Source: Aggregatibacter segnis ATCC 33393 (lineage in GTDB: Bacteria; Pseudomonadota; Gammaproteobacteria; Enterobacterales; Pasteurellaceae). From it: a DNA stretch of 64,000 nucleotides. The position numbers were made by a program, and so were the translations under genes. This document shows, in pieces, positions 40,035 to 50,925 of this stretch. The stretch lies in NCBI RefSeq assembly GCF_000185305.1, contig NZ_GL622200.1:575252-639251 (forward strand), written 5' to 3'. The notes under the pieces were generated by a model. The model ran no database searches and was not told the DNA's origin. It worked only from the letters and a program-made list of their open reading frames with translations. Each line of letters begins with the position of its first letter. Position 1 is the stretch's first letter.

Positions 40035-40676
40035 ATGAACATTGAAATTATCCCTGTAACGACATTTCAACAAAATTGTTCTTTAATTTGGGATGATGAA
40101 AAAAAAGCGGCAATTATTGATCCGGGTGGCGAAGCGGAAAAACTGATTAAACGGATTGAAGAACTTGGGTTGAATTTACAAGTGATTTTATTAACTCACG
40201 GCCATTTAGACCATGTGGGGGCGGCAGAAAAATTAAAACAGCATTTTAATGTCCAAATTTGGGGGTCTAATTCGCAAGATGATTATTGGTTTAAAAACTT
40301 GCCACAACAGTCAGAAAAATTTGGCATGCTGTTTGAGGTGTCTGCTTTTGAACCGGATCGTTGGTTAAATCAGGAAGGTGAAACGCTCAATATCGGTGAT
40401 TTCACGTTTGAGGTTTTACACTTGCCGGGACACACGCCAGGGCATATCGGTTTTATTGAACATCAAAAACGTATTGCTTTTACCGGTGATGTGTTGTTCA
40501 AAAATGGCATTGGACGCACGGATTTCCCGGGAGGCAGTTATGAAGAGATTCTGTCGTCTATTCGCAATAAATTATACCCTTTGGGGGATGATATGATTGT
40601 GGTACCCGGGCATGGGCCTTATACCACTATTGGTGAAGAAAAACGAACCAACCCTTATGTCAAAGCGAGCGAGTAA
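40035..40676 (+). CDS. ycbL: MBL-fold hydrolase, YcbL (type II glyoxalase-like)
   Basis: 213 residues, metallo-beta-lactamase fold. Metal-binding motif THGHLDHVG near residue 56, HLPGHTPGH near 130 and VPGHGPYT near 195. E. coli YcbL is a small glyoxalase II-like thioesterase. I start at ATG 40035 (MNIEIIPVTTF); the longest frame starts inside the terminator hairpin. The ycbB-ycbK-ycbL order matches E. coli. Confidence 0.92.
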   Translation: MNIEIIPVTTFQQNCSLIWDDEKKAAIIDPGGEAEKLIKRIEELGLNLQVILLTHGHLDHVGAAEKLKQHFNVQIWGSNSQDDYWFKNLPQQSEKFGMLFEVSAFEPDRWLNQEGETLNIGDFTFEVLHLPGHTPGHIGFIEHQKRIAFTGDVLFKNGIGRTDFPGGSYEEILSSIRNKLYPLGDDMIVVPGHGPYTTIGEEKRTNPYVKASE

Positions 40677-40792
40677 ATTACCTCTTTAATTTTTTAGAAA
40701 GTGCGGTGAGAAATGAAAATATTTTCACTGCTCTTTTTTTACACAAAAGTTAATTTTTTGTAAAAATTCAAACCTAGATCACAGTATCAAAT

Positions 40793-40820
40793 GAATGCTT
40801 TTGGCATAATGCAAGCATTC
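40793..40820. promoter_or_regulatory. 8-bp inverted repeat around a possible -10 upstream of sucA
   Basis: GAATGCTT-(12 nt)-AAGCATTC. The loop holds GGCATAATGC, a fair extended -10 (CATAAT). No good -35 is visible. It lies 78-105 bp before the sucA start. Confidence 0.35.
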
Positions 40821-40897
40821 AAAGCGCAGAAAATTCTTCTGTATTTTATTTACCGTTACGTTGTTTGTTAGCGTATTTAAATCTTAAGGTGGTATGT

Positions 40898-43702
40898 ATG
40901 CAGCATTCTTTACATGAATGGCTCTCCTCCAGTGCACTAGGTGGGGCAAATCAGTCTTATATTGAGGATCTTTATGAAAGTTATCTTGAAGACCCGAACA
41001 GTGTGGATGCCAGTTGGCAGGAAATTTTTAAAACGCTGCCAAAATCCACCGCACTTGAGCAACCCCATTCAACGGTGCGCGATTATTTCCGCCGTTTAGC
41101 GCGAGAAAATCATGGGCAGAGCGTGACCGTGATTGATCCGGAAGCGAGCGCCAAATTAGTCAAAGTTTTACAATTCATTAACGCATACCGTTCTCGTGGT
41201 TACATTGAAGCCACACTCGACCCTCTCAATTATTACCGTTGGAAAACTTCCTCGGTGCCTGAATTAGACTATCACCAACATGGATTAACCGACGCTGATC
41301 TGGACGAAAGTTTCAATATTGACTATGCCGTTTATGGCAAAGAAAGCATGAAACTGCGTGATTTAGCCCGCGACTTGAAAGCGACCTATTGTGGCAATAT
41401 TGGGCTGGAGTTTATGCACATTCATGATATGGAACAGCGTAATTGGTTGCAAAGTAAACAAGAAAAATGGATTCAACAGCCACTTTTCACTAAAGACGAA
41501 AAAATCAATTTGTTGAAAGAATTAACGGCAGCGGATGGCTTAGAGCGTTACTTAGGCGCGAAATTCCCAGGCGCGAAACGTTTCTCGTTGGAAGGAAGCG
41601 ATGCGTTTATTCCGATGATGAAAGAGATTATTCGTCACGCCAGTCGTAACGGTATGGACGATGTGGTCTTGGGCATGGCTCACCGTGGTCGTCTAAATAT
41701 GTTGGTTAACGTGTTTGGTAAACGCCCGAGCGACTTGTTTGATGAATTTGCCGGTAAACACGCGGAAGATAATCGCACCGGTGATGTGAAATATCACCAA
41801 GGTTTCTCCTCCGATTTTGCGGTAGATGATAAAAAAGTACATTTGACACTTGCCTTTAACCCGTCTCACTTAGAAATTGTGAGCCCGGTTGTGATTGGCT
41901 CCGTCCGCGCAAGACAAACCCGTAAACAAGACACCGAACATAACAAAGTGTTGGCGGTAACGGTGCACGGTGACTCCGCAGTTACCGGTCAAGGTATTGT
42001 GCAAGAAACTTTGAATATGTCTAATGCACGGGGTTATAAAGTGGGCGGCACGATTCGTATTGTGATCAATAACCAAATCGGTTTCACCACCTCTAACCCG
42101 AACGATACTCGTTCTACCGAGTTTTGTACTGATATCGCCAAAATGATTCAGGCGCCGATTATTCATGTGAACGGCGATGATCCGGAGGCCGTTGCTTTTG
42201 CTGCCCGTATGGCGGTGGAATATCGTGCGGTCTTTAAGCGAGATATTTTCATTGATTTGATTTCCTATCGCCGTCATGGTCATAACGAAGCAGATGAACC
42301 GTTGGCCACTCAGCCGATGATGTATGGCATTATCAAAAAACATCCAACACCACCGAAAGTATACGCCAATCGTTTAATTCAAGAAGGCGTGATTACGGAA
42401 GAAGATGCTACTGAAATTTCCAATTTATACCGCGATGCCTTGGATAATGGCGAATGTGTCGTGCCGGAATGGCGTGCGATGGATATGGCAAAAGTGGACT
42501 GGTTGCAGTATCTCAACTATGACTGGACAGCGCCGTATGAAAGCAAATTCCCGGAAGAGCGGTTTAAAACCTTAGCAAAACGTGTATCTCACTATCCGGA
42601 TTATGTGCAACCGCACCCTCGTGTTGAAAAAATCTATGCCGACCGCCAAGAAATGGGGCGAGGCGAAAAATTATTAGACTGGGGGATGGCGGAAACCATG
42701 GCGTACGCCACCTTGTTGGATGAAGGCATTCATGTGCGTCTATCCGGTGAAGATGCCGGTCGTGGTACGTTCTTCCATCGTCATGCCGTTGTACATAACC
42801 AAAAAGACGGTACCAGCTATGTGCCATTGACCCAATTACACGCCAATCAAGGTCGCTTTGAAGTATGGGATTCCGTTTTAACCGAAGAAGGGGTGCTTGC
42901 CTTTGAATATGGTTATGCCACCACGGATCCGAAAACTTTAACCATTTGGGAAGCGCAGTTTGGTGATTTCGCCAACGGGGCGCAAATCGTGATTGACCAA
43001 TTCATCAGCTCCGGCGAACAAAAATGGGGCAGAATGTGTGGCTTAGTGATGTTGCTACCACACGGTTACGAAGGACAAGGCCCGGAACACTCATCTGCCC
43101 GTTTAGAGCGTTATTTGCAACTTTGTGCACAACAAAATATGCAAGTTTGTGTGCCTACAACGCCGGCGCAGGTGTATCACATGTTACGTCGCCAAGCTAT
43201 TCGTAAAATGCGCCGTCCGTTGATTGGTATTTCACCGAAATCCTTGCTACGTCATCCGCTAGCGGTGTCCAGTATGGATGAATTGCTTAACGGCACATTC
43301 CAAACGGTCATTGGTGAAATTGACAACCTTGACCCGAAAAATGTGAAACGTGTGGTGATGTGTGTCGGTAAAGTGTATTACGATTTATTGGAACAACGCC
43401 GTAAAAATGAACAGGATAACGTGGCTATCATTCGTATTGAGCAACTTTATCCGTTCCCGCATGACGATGTGAAAGCCGCTTTAGCGCCTTATTCACATGT
43501 AACGGATTTTGTATGGTGTCAAGAAGAGCCACTGAACCAAGGGGCTTGGTATTGTAGTAAACATAACTTTGAGGCTGTGATTCCGGACAATGCCAAATTG
43601 TCTTATGCCGGTCGCCCGGCTTCTGCTTCACCGGCGGTAGGTTATTTGTCATTGCATGCCAAACAGCAAAAACAATTGGTGGAAGATGCATTGACTCTTT
43701 AA
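40898..43702 (+). CDS. sucA: 2-oxoglutarate dehydrogenase E1 component
   Basis: 934 residues, thiamine-diphosphate enzyme that decarboxylates 2-oxoglutarate in the TCA cycle and passes the succinyl group to SucB. Visible: the N-terminal SYIEDLYESYLEDPNSVD that binds E2, the TPP region GMAHRGRLNMLVNVFG near residue 258, NNQIGFTTSNPNDTRS near 390, and HNEADEP. Start ATG 40898 has AAGGTGG nine nt upstream; the longer frame from 40865 lacks one. First gene of sucABCD. I see no lpd (E3) nearby, so E3 comes from elsewhere. Confidence 0.97.
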   Translation: MQHSLHEWLSSSALGGANQSYIEDLYESYLEDPNSVDASWQEIFKTLPKSTALEQPHSTVRDYFRRLARENHGQSVTVIDPEASAKLVKVLQFINAYRSRGYIEATLDPLNYYRWKTSSVPELDYHQHGLTDADLDESFNIDYAVYGKESMKLRDLARDLKATYCGNIGLEFMHIHDMEQRNWLQSKQEKWIQQPLFTKDEKINLLKELTAADGLERYLGAKFPGAKRFSLEGSDAFIPMMKEIIRHASRNGMDDVVLGMAHRGRLNMLVNVFGKRPSDLFDEFAGKHAEDNRTGDVKYHQGFSSDFAVDDKKVHLTLAFNPSHLEIVSPVVIGSVRARQTRKQDTEHNKVLAVTVHGDSAVTGQGIVQETLNMSNARGYKVGGTIRIVINNQIGFTTSNPNDTRSTEFCTDIAKMIQAPIIHVNGDDPEAVAFAARMAVEYRAVFKRDIFIDLISYRRHGHNEADEPLATQPMMYGIIKKHPTPPKVYANRLIQEGVITEEDATEISNLYRDALDNGECVVPEWRAMDMAKVDWLQYLNYDWTAPYESKFPEERFKTLAKRVSHYPDYVQPHPRVEKIYADRQEMGRGEKLLDWGMAETMAYATLLDEGIHVRLSGEDAGRGTFFHRHAVVHNQKDGTSYVPLTQLHANQGRFEVWDSVLTEEGVLAFEYGYATTDPKTLTIWEAQFGDFANGAQIVIDQFISSGEQKWGRMCGLVMLLPHGYEGQGPEHSSARLERYLQLCAQQNMQVCVPTTPAQVYHMLRRQAIRKMRRPLIGISPKSLLRHPLAVSSMDELLNGTFQTVIGEIDNLDPKNVKRVVMCVGKVYYDLLEQRRKNEQDNVAIIRIEQLYPFPHDDVKAALAPYSHVTDFVWCQEEPLNQGAWYCSKHNFEAVIPDNAKLSYAGRPASASPAVGYLSLHAKQQKQLVEDALTL

Positions 43703-43709
43703 TCCGTTA

Positions 43710-43765
43710 AAGTGCGGTGTGTTTTTCGTTTGTTTTAAAAAACACCCTAAAAAACGACCGCACTT
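43710..43765. repeat. Inverted uptake-sequence pair between sucA and sucB
   Basis: AAGTGCGGT (43710-43718) and ACCGCACTT (43757-43765) face each other with a long AT-rich loop that itself pairs (GTGTTTTT with AAAAACAC). No T-run follows, so it may stabilise or process the mRNA rather than terminate. Confidence 0.7.
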
Positions 43766-43820
43766 TATGCTTAACAACATTGATACTTAGCTAAATGAAT
43801 ACAAAAAAAGGAATGAAATT

Positions 43821-45026
43821 ATGACTATTGAAATTCTTGTCCCGGATTTGCCCGAGTCGGTTGCTGATGCAACAGTCGCTACTTGGCATAAAAAAGCAGG
43901 CGATGCGGTGAAACGCGATGAAGTGATTGTGGAAATTGAAACAGACAAAGTGGTGCTTGAAGTACCGGCGCAAGCAGATGGCGTGATCAGTGAAATCGTG
44001 CAGGATGAAGGTGCCACAGTGGTGAGCAAGCAGTTGTTGGGTAAATTGGAAGCTTCCGCAACAGCCGCTGCAGCAGCCATGGAAAAAACGGCAGAACCGA
44101 CACCGGCGGATCGTCGCACCGAAGTGCCGGATGAGCCTCATAGCACGGATGCGTTAAGTCCGGGAGTTCGTCGTTTATTGGCGGAACACGATATTCAAGC
44201 TTCCGAGGTGAAAGGCACCGGTGTGGGCGGTCGTATTACCCGCGAAGACGTTGAAGCGGTTATCGCAAAACGTGCAGCAGCGCCTAAACCAGCAGAAACA
44301 ACAGTCAGCACAATGGCATATTCCGCACGCAGTGAAAAACGCGTGCCGATGACCCGTTTACGTAAACGTATTGCAGAGCGTTTGTTGGAAGCTAAAAATA
44401 ATACGGCGATGTTAACTACGTTCAATGAAGTGGATATGAAACCGATCATGAATTTGCGTAAACAATACGGTGAAAAATTTGAAAAACAACACGGCGTACG
44501 TTTAGGTTTTATGTCTTTCTACATCAAAGCCGTGGTGGAAGCCTTGAAACGTTATCCGGAAGTGAATGCCTCCATTGACGGTGACGATGTGGTTTATCAC
44601 AATTATTTTGACGTGAGTATTGCGGTTTCCACGCCACGTGGTTTGGTGACCCCGGTGTTGCGTGATTGCGACAACCTTTCTATGGCAGACATTGAAAAAT
44701 CGATTAAAGCCTTAGCGGAAAAAGGACGTGATGGTAAGTTAACCGTGGAAGATTTAACCGGCGGTAACTTTACGATTACCAATGGTGGTGTGTTTGGTTC
44801 TTTGATGTCCACCCCAATTATCAACCCACCGCAAAGCGCGATTTTGGGTATGCACGCCATTAAAGAGCGTCCGGTTGCTGTGGATGGTCAAGTGGTGATT
44901 CGTCCAATGATGTATTTGGCATTAAGTTATGACCACCGTTTAATTGATGGCCGTGAGTCTGTCGGTTTCTTGGTCACCGTGAAAGAATTGTTGGAAGACC
45001 CAACAAGATTATTGCTAGAAATCTAA
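43821..45026 (+). CDS. sucB: 2-oxoglutarate dehydrogenase E2 component (dihydrolipoyl succinyltransferase)
   Basis: 401 residues. N-terminal lipoyl domain with the lipoyl-lysine motif [10 protein letters not shown] (Lys near residue 43), a linker, the peripheral-subunit-binding domain ([22 protein letters not shown]-like, about 115-150) and the catalytic core with [11 protein letters not shown] near 373 (His and Asp). It forms the 24-mer core of the complex. The gap of 118 bp to sucA holds the inverted uptake pair. Confidence 0.97.
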   Translation: MTIEILVPDLPESVADATVATWHKKAGDAVKRDEVIVEIETDKVVLEVPAQADGVISEIVQDEGATVVSKQLLGKLEASATAAAAAMEKTAEPTPADRRTEVPDEPHSTDALSPGVRRLLAEHDIQASEVKGTGVGGRITREDVEAVIAKRAAAPKPAETTVSTMAYSARSEKRVPMTRLRKRIAERLLEAKNNTAMLTTFNEVDMKPIMNLRKQYGEKFEKQHGVRLGFMSFYIKAVVEALKRYPEVNASIDGDDVVYHNYFDVSIAVSTPRGLVTPVLRDCDNLSMADIEKSIKALAEKGRDGKLTVEDLTGGNFTITNGGVFGSLMSTPIINPPQSAILGMHAIKERPVAVDGQVVIRPMMYLALSYDHRLIDGRESVGFLVTVKELLEDPTRLLLEI

Positions 45027-45112
45027 AGAAAGAAGAACCGCGTGTGCGTAAGACAGGCGGTTCTTTGTTTCAACAGACGATAAAAATTAGGGCATTTAAC
45101 AGAGGATTTTCT

Positions 45113-46282
45113 ATGAATCTACATGAATATCAAAGTAAGCAAGTTTTTGCCGAATACAAATTGCCGGTGGGCAAAGGCATTGCCTGTAAAACCGCAGATG
45201 AAGCGGCAGAGGCGATTAAACAGTTAGACGGTGATGTTTGGGTGGCGAAATGTCAAGTGCATGCCGGTGGACGTGGTAAAGCGGGTGGCGTGAAACTTGT
45301 ACGCAACGAAGCGGAAGTCAGAGAGTTTGCGAATAAATGGTTAGGGCAACGCTTGGTCACTTTCCAAACGGATGCTAATGGTCAGCCGGTAAACACGATT
45401 TATGTAGAAGAAGGCTCACAAATTGAACGTGAATTGTATCTAGGCGCGGTGCTCGATCGTGCTTCTCAACGTGTTGTGTTCATGGTGTCCACTGAGGGTG
45501 GAATGAATATTGAAGAAGTCGCGGCAAAAACACCGCACTTATTACACAAAATGGCGATTGATCCGCTTACCGGTGGTATGCCATATCAAGGGCGTGAGCT
45601 GGCGTTTAAATTGGGTTTAAAAGGCGATCAAGTGAAACAATTTGCCCATATTTTTACCCAAATGGCAAAAATGTTCGTCGAAAGAGATTTGTCCTTATTA
45701 GAAGTGAATCCGCTGGTAGTCACCAAAGAAGGCAATCTCCTTTGTTTAGATGCCAAAATCGTGGTGGATGGCAATGCGTTATATCGTCAGCCGGCTTTAG
45801 CGGCAATGCAAGATCCAAGCCAAGAAGACCCGCGCGAAGCCCTAGCGGAAAGTTTCCAGCTTAACTATGTGGCATTAGACGGCAATATTGGTTGCATGGT
45901 GAACGGCGCAGGGCTTGCCATGGGGACTATGGATATTGTGAAGTTACACGGCGGTCAACCGGCGAACTTCTTAGATGTGGGCGGCGGTGCAACCAAAGAA
46001 CGTGTTGCGGAAGCCTTTAAAATCATCCTTTCTGATAAAAATGTAAAAGCGGTACTCGTCAATATTTTCGGTGGCATTGTACGCTGCGATCTGATTGCTG
46101 AAGGGATTGTAGCGGCTGTGAACGAAGTGGGTGTCAACGTGCCGGTGGTGGTGCGTTTAGAAGGTAATAATGCCCCGTTAGGCCGTGAAATTTTAGCGAA
46201 GAGCGGTTTGAATATTATTGCTGCCCAAACGTTGACTGATGCGGCGGTAGAGTCGGTGAAAGCGGCAAAGGCTAACGCATAA
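45113..46282 (+). CDS. sucC: Succinyl-CoA synthetase beta subunit
   Basis: 389 residues with ATP-grasp fold ([14 protein letters not shown] near residue 53) and the C-terminal ligase domain ([28 protein letters not shown]). It makes ATP from succinyl-CoA together with SucD. I start at ATG 45113 ([10 protein letters not shown]), which is preceded by GAGGA; the longer frame starts near the end of sucB. It is 12 nt from sucD. Confidence 0.97.
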   Translation: MNLHEYQSKQVFAEYKLPVGKGIACKTADEAAEAIKQLDGDVWVAKCQVHAGGRGKAGGVKLVRNEAEVREFANKWLGQRLVTFQTDANGQPVNTIYVEEGSQIERELYLGAVLDRASQRVVFMVSTEGGMNIEEVAAKTPHLLHKMAIDPLTGGMPYQGRELAFKLGLKGDQVKQFAHIFTQMAKMFVERDLSLLEVNPLVVTKEGNLLCLDAKIVVDGNALYRQPALAAMQDPSQEDPREALAESFQLNYVALDGNIGCMVNGAGLAMGTMDIVKLHGGQPANFLDVGGGATKERVAEAFKIILSDKNVKAVLVNIFGGIVRCDLIAEGIVAAVNEVGVNVPVVVRLEGNNAPLGREILAKSGLNIIAAQTLTDAAVESVKAAKANA

Positions 46283-46293
46283 GGAGCAATAGC

Positions 46294-47166
46294 ATGTCAA
46301 TTTTAATTAATAAAGATACAAAAGTGATTTGCCAAGGTTTCACCGGCGGTCAAGGTACATTCCACTCCGAACAAGCATTAGCTTATGGCACTAAACTGGT
46401 GGGGGGCGTTTCACCAAATAAAGGTGGCACGACCCATTTAGGATTGCCTGTGTTTGACACCGTACGCGATGCAGTCGAGGCAACCGGTGCCACAGCAACG
46501 GTGATTTATGTGCCGGCGCCGGGCTGTAAAGATGCGATTTTAGAGGCCATTGATGCCGGGATTAAATTGATTATTTGTATCACCGAAGGCATCCCAACCT
46601 TGGATATGCTGGTGGTGAAACAACGCTTGAACCAAACCGGTGTACGCATGATTGGGCCAAACTGTCCGGGCGTGATTACACCGGAAGAATGCAAAATCGG
46701 CATCATGCCGGGCAACATTCATAAAAAAGGAAAAATTGGCATTGTTTCTCGCTCAGGCACGTTGACATATGAAGCCGTGAAACAAACCACTGACGAAGGT
46801 TTGGGCCAATCCACTTGTGTGGGTATCGGCGGCGATCCAATCCCCGGTTCCAATTTTGTGGATATTTTGAAACTATTCCAAGAGGATCCGCAAACGGAAG
46901 CTATTGTCATGATCGGCGAAATTGGCGGTTCAGCCGAGGAAGAGGCAGCGGCATTTATTAAAGAACATGTGACCAAACCGGTAGTGAGCTACATTGCCGG
47001 CGTGACGGCGCCGAAAGGCAAACGAATGGGGCATGCTGGTGCCATTATCAGTGGCGGAAAAGGGACTGCCGATGAAAAATTCGCAGCACTGGAAGCCGCC
47101 GGTGTGAAAACCGTGAGAAGTTTGGCAGAAATCGGTTCAGCGTTGAGAGCAATGTTGAATAAATAA
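46294..47166 (+). CDS. sucD: Succinyl-CoA synthetase alpha subunit
   Basis: 290 residues. CoA-binding Rossmann domain with [18 protein letters not shown], and the phosphohistidine site [10 protein letters not shown] near residue 246. Start ATG with AAGGAGC upstream. Last gene of the sucABCD operon, ended by the hairpin at 47182. Confidence 0.98.
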   Translation: MSILINKDTKVICQGFTGGQGTFHSEQALAYGTKLVGGVSPNKGGTTHLGLPVFDTVRDAVEATGATATVIYVPAPGCKDAILEAIDAGIKLIICITEGIPTLDMLVVKQRLNQTGVRMIGPNCPGVITPEECKIGIMPGNIHKKGKIGIVSRSGTLTYEAVKQTTDEGLGQSTCVGIGGDPIPGSNFVDILKLFQEDPQTEAIVMIGEIGGSAEEEAAAFIKEHVTKPVVSYIAGVTAPKGKRMGHAGAIISGGKGTADEKFAALEAAGVKTVRSLAEIGSALRAMLNK

Positions 47167-47181
47167 TTGGGCAGAGCTAAA

Positions 47182-47226
47182 AAGTGCGGTCGGTTTTAAA
47201 AACGTTTTTAAAATAGGCCGCACTTT
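47182..47226. terminator. Terminator between convergent sucD and prmB
   Basis: AAGTGCGGT at 47182 pairs with a one-mismatch copy GCCGCACTT at 47217, with inner AT pairs (TTTTAAAAACG / CGTTTTTAAAA), then TTTTCTTTTT. Confidence 0.85.
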
Positions 47227-47245
47227 TTCTTTTTATTATTTCCGC

Positions 47246-48196
47246 TTATTGAAACACATGTTGATGTTCAAGCAATTGGGCTTTGGTTAAGGCGAATACG
47301 CCCACGCCGCCATTGGCAAGTTCAAGCCAGTTAAACGGCACTTGTGGGAATTGTTCAATTAAATGCACCATGCTGTTACCAACTTCGCAGACTAATACGC
47401 CATCGTCAGCTAAGTAATTCGGCGCTAGACGTAGGATTTCTTTGGTGATAGTTAACCCATCATTGCCGGAGCCAAGAGCCATTTCCGGTTCGTAGTGAAA
47501 TTCCTCCGGCATATCGGAGAGATCTTCTAGATCTACATAAGGTGGGTTAGTGACAATGAGATCGTACTGTTCTTCCAATAAACGGGAGAATAAATCCGAC
47601 TGAATCGGGAAGACACGATGAGTTAAATTGTGGCGTTCAATGTTGATTTCGGCAACATTCAATGCATCAAAAGAGAGGTCAACAGCATCCACATCTGCTT
47701 CAGGGAAGCGCTCCGCACAGGCGATGGCAATACAGCCGCTGCCGGTACACATATCTAAAATGCGTTGCGGTTCACGCGTTAATAAGCCGGCGAACCCTTG
47801 TTCAATCAAGGCGCTGATGGGAGAGCGAGGAACGATCACGCGTTCATCCACATAAAATTCTAAGCCGCAGAACCAAGCACGGTGAATTAAGTAGGCGACA
47901 GGAATGCGTTTTTCAATGCGGATGATAACCAAACGGATGATTTCAAGCTTTTCTGCCGTCGTGAGTCGAGTGTCATACAATTCGCTTGGGAAATCAGCAG
48001 GGAGGTGAAGGGTGGTTAAGACCAATTGTTGTGCTTCATCCCAAGCATTGTCGTAGCCGTGTCCGTAGTAAATGTCGGCACGATTGAAGGTACTGTAGCA
48101 CCAACGTAGAAAATCTTTGATCGTGTGTAGTTCTTCTTGTACGTTGGCGGAATAAATATCGTCAATAAGTTCCTGATTGAAGGTAATTTGGTTCAT
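47246..48196 (-). CDS. prmB: Ribosomal protein L3 N5-glutamine methyltransferase
   Basis: 316 residues, SAM-dependent class I methyltransferase that methylates a glutamine in ribosomal protein L3. SAM motif [16 protein letters not shown] near residue 141 and the glutamine-binding NPPY motif (VTNPPYVD near 208). An N-terminal helical domain (about 1-100) recognises the substrate. It is encoded opposite to smrB, as in E. coli where prmB and smrB are neighbours. Confidence 0.95.
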   Translation of the reverse strand: MNQITFNQELIDDIYSANVQEELHTIKDFLRWCYSTFNRADIYYGHGYDNAWDEAQQLVLTTLHLPADFPSELYDTRLTTAEKLEIIRLVIIRIEKRIPVAYLIHRAWFCGLEFYVDERVIVPRSPISALIEQGFAGLLTREPQRILDMCTGSGCIAIACAERFPEADVDAVDLSFDALNVAEINIERHNLTHRVFPIQSDLFSRLLEEQYDLIVTNPPYVDLEDLSDMPEEFHYEPEMALGSGNDGLTITKEILRLAPNYLADDGVLVCEVGNSMVHLIEQFPQVPFNWLELANGGVGVFALTKAQLLEHQHVFQ

Positions 48197-48258
48197 GATT
48201 TGCTCGTATCAATGTTAAAATTGCGCGTAGTTATACCATATTTGAGATAGGAAACGAA

Positions 48259-48765
48259 ATGTTAGATGAGGAAGCAATTTCCCTGTTTCGTGCTGAAATG
48301 AAAGGCGTGAAACCGTTAAAACAGGATACTTTTGTGGCTGCACGCCCCCATAAAAAGAAAGCACTGGCAACGATAAAAGAACAGCGTGAACAACAAGACA
48401 CGTTATTTTATTTTTCTGATGAATATGAGCCGTTATTAAATGAGGAAAGTGCGGTCAAATATTTGCGTGAAAATGAAGATTCCCATTTGTTGAAACAATT
48501 ACGGCGTGGCGATTTTTCACCGGAGATTTTTTTAGATTTGCATGGCTTAACACGTGAACAGGCAAAATTAGAGCTGGCGGCATTAATTCAAACCTGCGAG
48601 AAAGAACATCTTTATTGTGCCAGCGTGATGACAGGTTATGGCACTTATACGTTAAAACGCCAGATTCCCCGTTGGTTAGTACAACATCCGAAAGTACGGG
48701 CATTGCACCAAGCCCCAAAAGAATGGGGCGGTGAAGCGGCTATTCTGATCTTGATTGATGTCTAG
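48259..48765 (+). CDS. smrB: Smr-domain ribosome-rescue nuclease SmrB (YfcN)
   Basis: 168 residues. The N-terminal helical extension is followed by the Smr domain (about 85-168) with DLHGLTREQAKLEL. SmrB cuts mRNA between collided ribosomes in E. coli. Odd: the second motif, which I remember in E. coli as MHGHGK, reads MTGYGT here, so the histidine is missing while GxG remains. The stop codon lies in CTAG, shared with the stop of the opposite yccS gene. Divergent from prmB with 62 nt between. Confidence 0.9.
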   Translation: MLDEEAISLFRAEMKGVKPLKQDTFVAARPHKKKALATIKEQREQQDTLFYFSDEYEPLLNEESAVKYLRENEDSHLLKQLRRGDFSPEIFLDLHGLTREQAKLELAALIQTCEKEHLYCASVMTGYGTYTLKRQIPRWLVQHPKVRALHQAPKEWGGEAAILILIDV

Positions 48766-50903
48766 CAACATTTCTGAATGGCTTGGTAAAGCAGCGGTAA
48801 AATTTGATTGATCATGCTGAGTTGCTGCATTGGAATGTGTGCTTGCAGCTGTGCCGCTTTATTATTTTTTTCAAAATGGCTTTGAGCCTGTTTCAAACTC
48901 ACTTCAATATTATTGTGCAACGTCTCAAACTGTGTTGGTGTCAGTTGCTCAATATTTTCTAGGATATGAATGATTTTCTTCGCAGCAGGATAGAATTCCG
49001 CTAAAAAGAAGGTGCTTTGTTGCATTTGTTTCATTTTGCTGCGGTAGGCGCCCAGCGTAGAAATGTAACTAAGCAGAGAATAGTTAATTTTTAAAAGCTC
49101 AAATCCCGCCTGTAAATGCGCCTGATATTTTTTCGGCTCATGGTTCATATTGGAGATGGTAGCACTTAATGCCGAGGCATATTCATGGGCATAACGACGG
49201 GCAATGCGGTATTTCAAGTTATCGCCTTTGCCGAACTGTAATTGACTGACAATATACAGCAAATATTGGGCATCGCTTTTGATTGCCTGACGGCTGACTT
49301 TATCCAACTGCAAATATTTCCAATCCGGCCATAAGTAAGACACGGCAAACCAAGAAATGGTCGCGCCGATCAGCGTGTCAATCACACGGGAATAAAGTGC
49401 TTGTTCCACATTAAAGCCCATCACATCAAAGCTGAAAATAACCTGTAAGGTAATGAAGAAAGTGGAAAAGCTGTAATTATTGGTACGGAAAAAGAAAAAC
49501 AGGGTGCTGGTGAGCACGATTAAGCCTAATTGTAATTCCAGTGTCGGATTCGCATAAGGCAGAAGCGAGGCAATAATCACACCGAGAATCGTGCCGATAA
49601 TTCGCTGTTTTAGACGCAGTTTAGTCGCTGTGTAGTTGGGCTGACAAACAAAAACAGCGGTTAATAAAACCCAATACGCCCGATCTAACGGCAAAAATTC
49701 GCCGATGGTGCAACAAATAAACACCACAATCGACAAACGCACCGCATGACGAAACAGTTGTGAATTGAAATTAAAGTGGCTACGCAGGGCAAGTAGGATA
49801 TTTTTAAAACCGGTTATTTGTTCTGTATAAATTTGTGCCGTATCCGTTTGTTCTAATTCATTCACTTCTTGATCAATATGGCGTAATTGGTAGTCAACGC
49901 TTTTTAAATTATCCAGTAATGTTTGGAGATTAATGAGGTTTTCGGTTTCTTCGATATGGCTATTGCTATAAAGCTCGAAAGATTGATTTAGCCCGTTAAT
50001 GGCTTTTTCTAAACGCAGGTCATAACGGTAGGTTTTATTTTGTTGCAAGCTTAGCGCAATATCACGGCAAGCTTGGGCTTGGAGTTCCAGTAAGCGTTGA
50101 ATACGAAAAATTAAATCGGTATTTTTCAGGTGTTCCGCAAGGGTTTGGTAATCAAAATGATTAGAGCTGATGCGCTCATGAATATCTTGAGCGGAGAAAT
50201 AATAGCGAATCATTTTAGTTGTGCGGCTGTGGCGATGCTGCCCCCGAATACGATAAAAAAGTGCGGTGCGTGAATCATTAAATGCACTGATCAACACGCT
50301 GTTTTTCATCGCCATAGCAATGTGTTTATTGTCAATTTGCTCAATATCGTCGGGATCGAAAAACGTTGATTTAACATCGAGGTAATTGGCGAGGGCAAGA
50401 AAGGATTTGGCAACGCTTTCTTGCACCGGGCGATTCGGAAAAAATAAATGCACACATAATGTGGTGATGCTGTAAAGCAAGGTGCCGCAAAGAATCATCA
50501 GCGGATTCATATACCACACAGTTTCCGGCAAATACGTCAATGTGGTGTATAGCGCCACGACCAACGTGCCGAACGCGATGGTGCTATAACGTTGTCCGAT
50601 GGCACCAATCATGGTGAAAACAAAGGTCATCGCCGTCATCAACAACATAAATTGGAAATTATGGTTGATGCTCAGTTGCACGCTGATGGTAGAAACGGAA
50701 AACGCGAGCAGCGTATAAAGCACGTTCTTGATTCGACCGGTTAATCGGTTATCTAAATCGACCAAACCGCCTGCAATAATGCCTAATACCAAGGGCATAC
50801 TTTGTTCGGAAATATCAAAATACCAAATGGCAATCACCGCCAAATTGACAGCGATAAAAATCGGAATGGAGGCGATAACTTTTGCATTGAACCAGCTATG
50901 CAT
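48762..50903 (-). CDS. yccS: YccS family inner-membrane protein (FUSC/TIGR01667)
   Basis: 713 residues with two blocks of about six transmembrane helices (residues about 8-150 and 395-520), each followed by a cytoplasmic helical region. This matches the YccS/YhfK family (FUSC-like, related to aromatic-acid exporter AaeB). Substrate is unknown. The helix pattern and the length (717 in E. coli) agree well. The neighbouring yccF and mgsA genes are on the same strand. A gene overlap of 4 nt with smrB leaves no room for an ordinary terminator. Confidence 0.88.
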   Translation of the reverse strand: MHSWFNAKVIASIPIFIAVNLAVIAIWYFDISEQSMPLVLGIIAGGLVDLDNRLTGRIKNVLYTLLAFSVSTISVQLSINHNFQFMLLMTAMTFVFTMIGAIGQRYSTIAFGTLVVALYTTLTYLPETVWYMNPLMILCGTLLYSITTLCVHLFFPNRPVQESVAKSFLALANYLDVKSTFFDPDDIEQIDNKHIAMAMKNSVLISAFNDSRTALFYRIRGQHRHSRTTKMIRYYFSAQDIHERISSNHFDYQTLAEHLKNTDLIFRIQRLLELQAQACRDIALSLQQNKTYRYDLRLEKAINGLNQSFELYSNSHIEETENLINLQTLLDNLKSVDYQLRHIDQEVNELEQTDTAQIYTEQITGFKNILLALRSHFNFNSQLFRHAVRLSIVVFICCTIGEFLPLDRAYWVLLTAVFVCQPNYTATKLRLKQRIIGTILGVIIASLLPYANPTLELQLGLIVLTSTLFFFFRTNNYSFSTFFITLQVIFSFDVMGFNVEQALYSRVIDTLIGATISWFAVSYLWPDWKYLQLDKVSRQAIKSDAQYLLYIVSQLQFGKGDNLKYRIARRYAHEYASALSATISNMNHEPKKYQAHLQAGFELLKINYSLLSYISTLGAYRSKMKQMQQSTFFLAEFYPAAKKIIHILENIEQLTPTQFETLHNNIEVSLKQAQSHFEKNNKAAQLQAHIPMQQLSMINQILPLLYQAIQKCC

Positions 50904-50925
50904 GCTTGACCTTTGACGTGGTGAA

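Noticed and set aside
40765-40790. CRP site upstream of sucA (GATCACA)
   Set aside because: Only one half-site fits; the other arm matches TGTGA at two of five positions.
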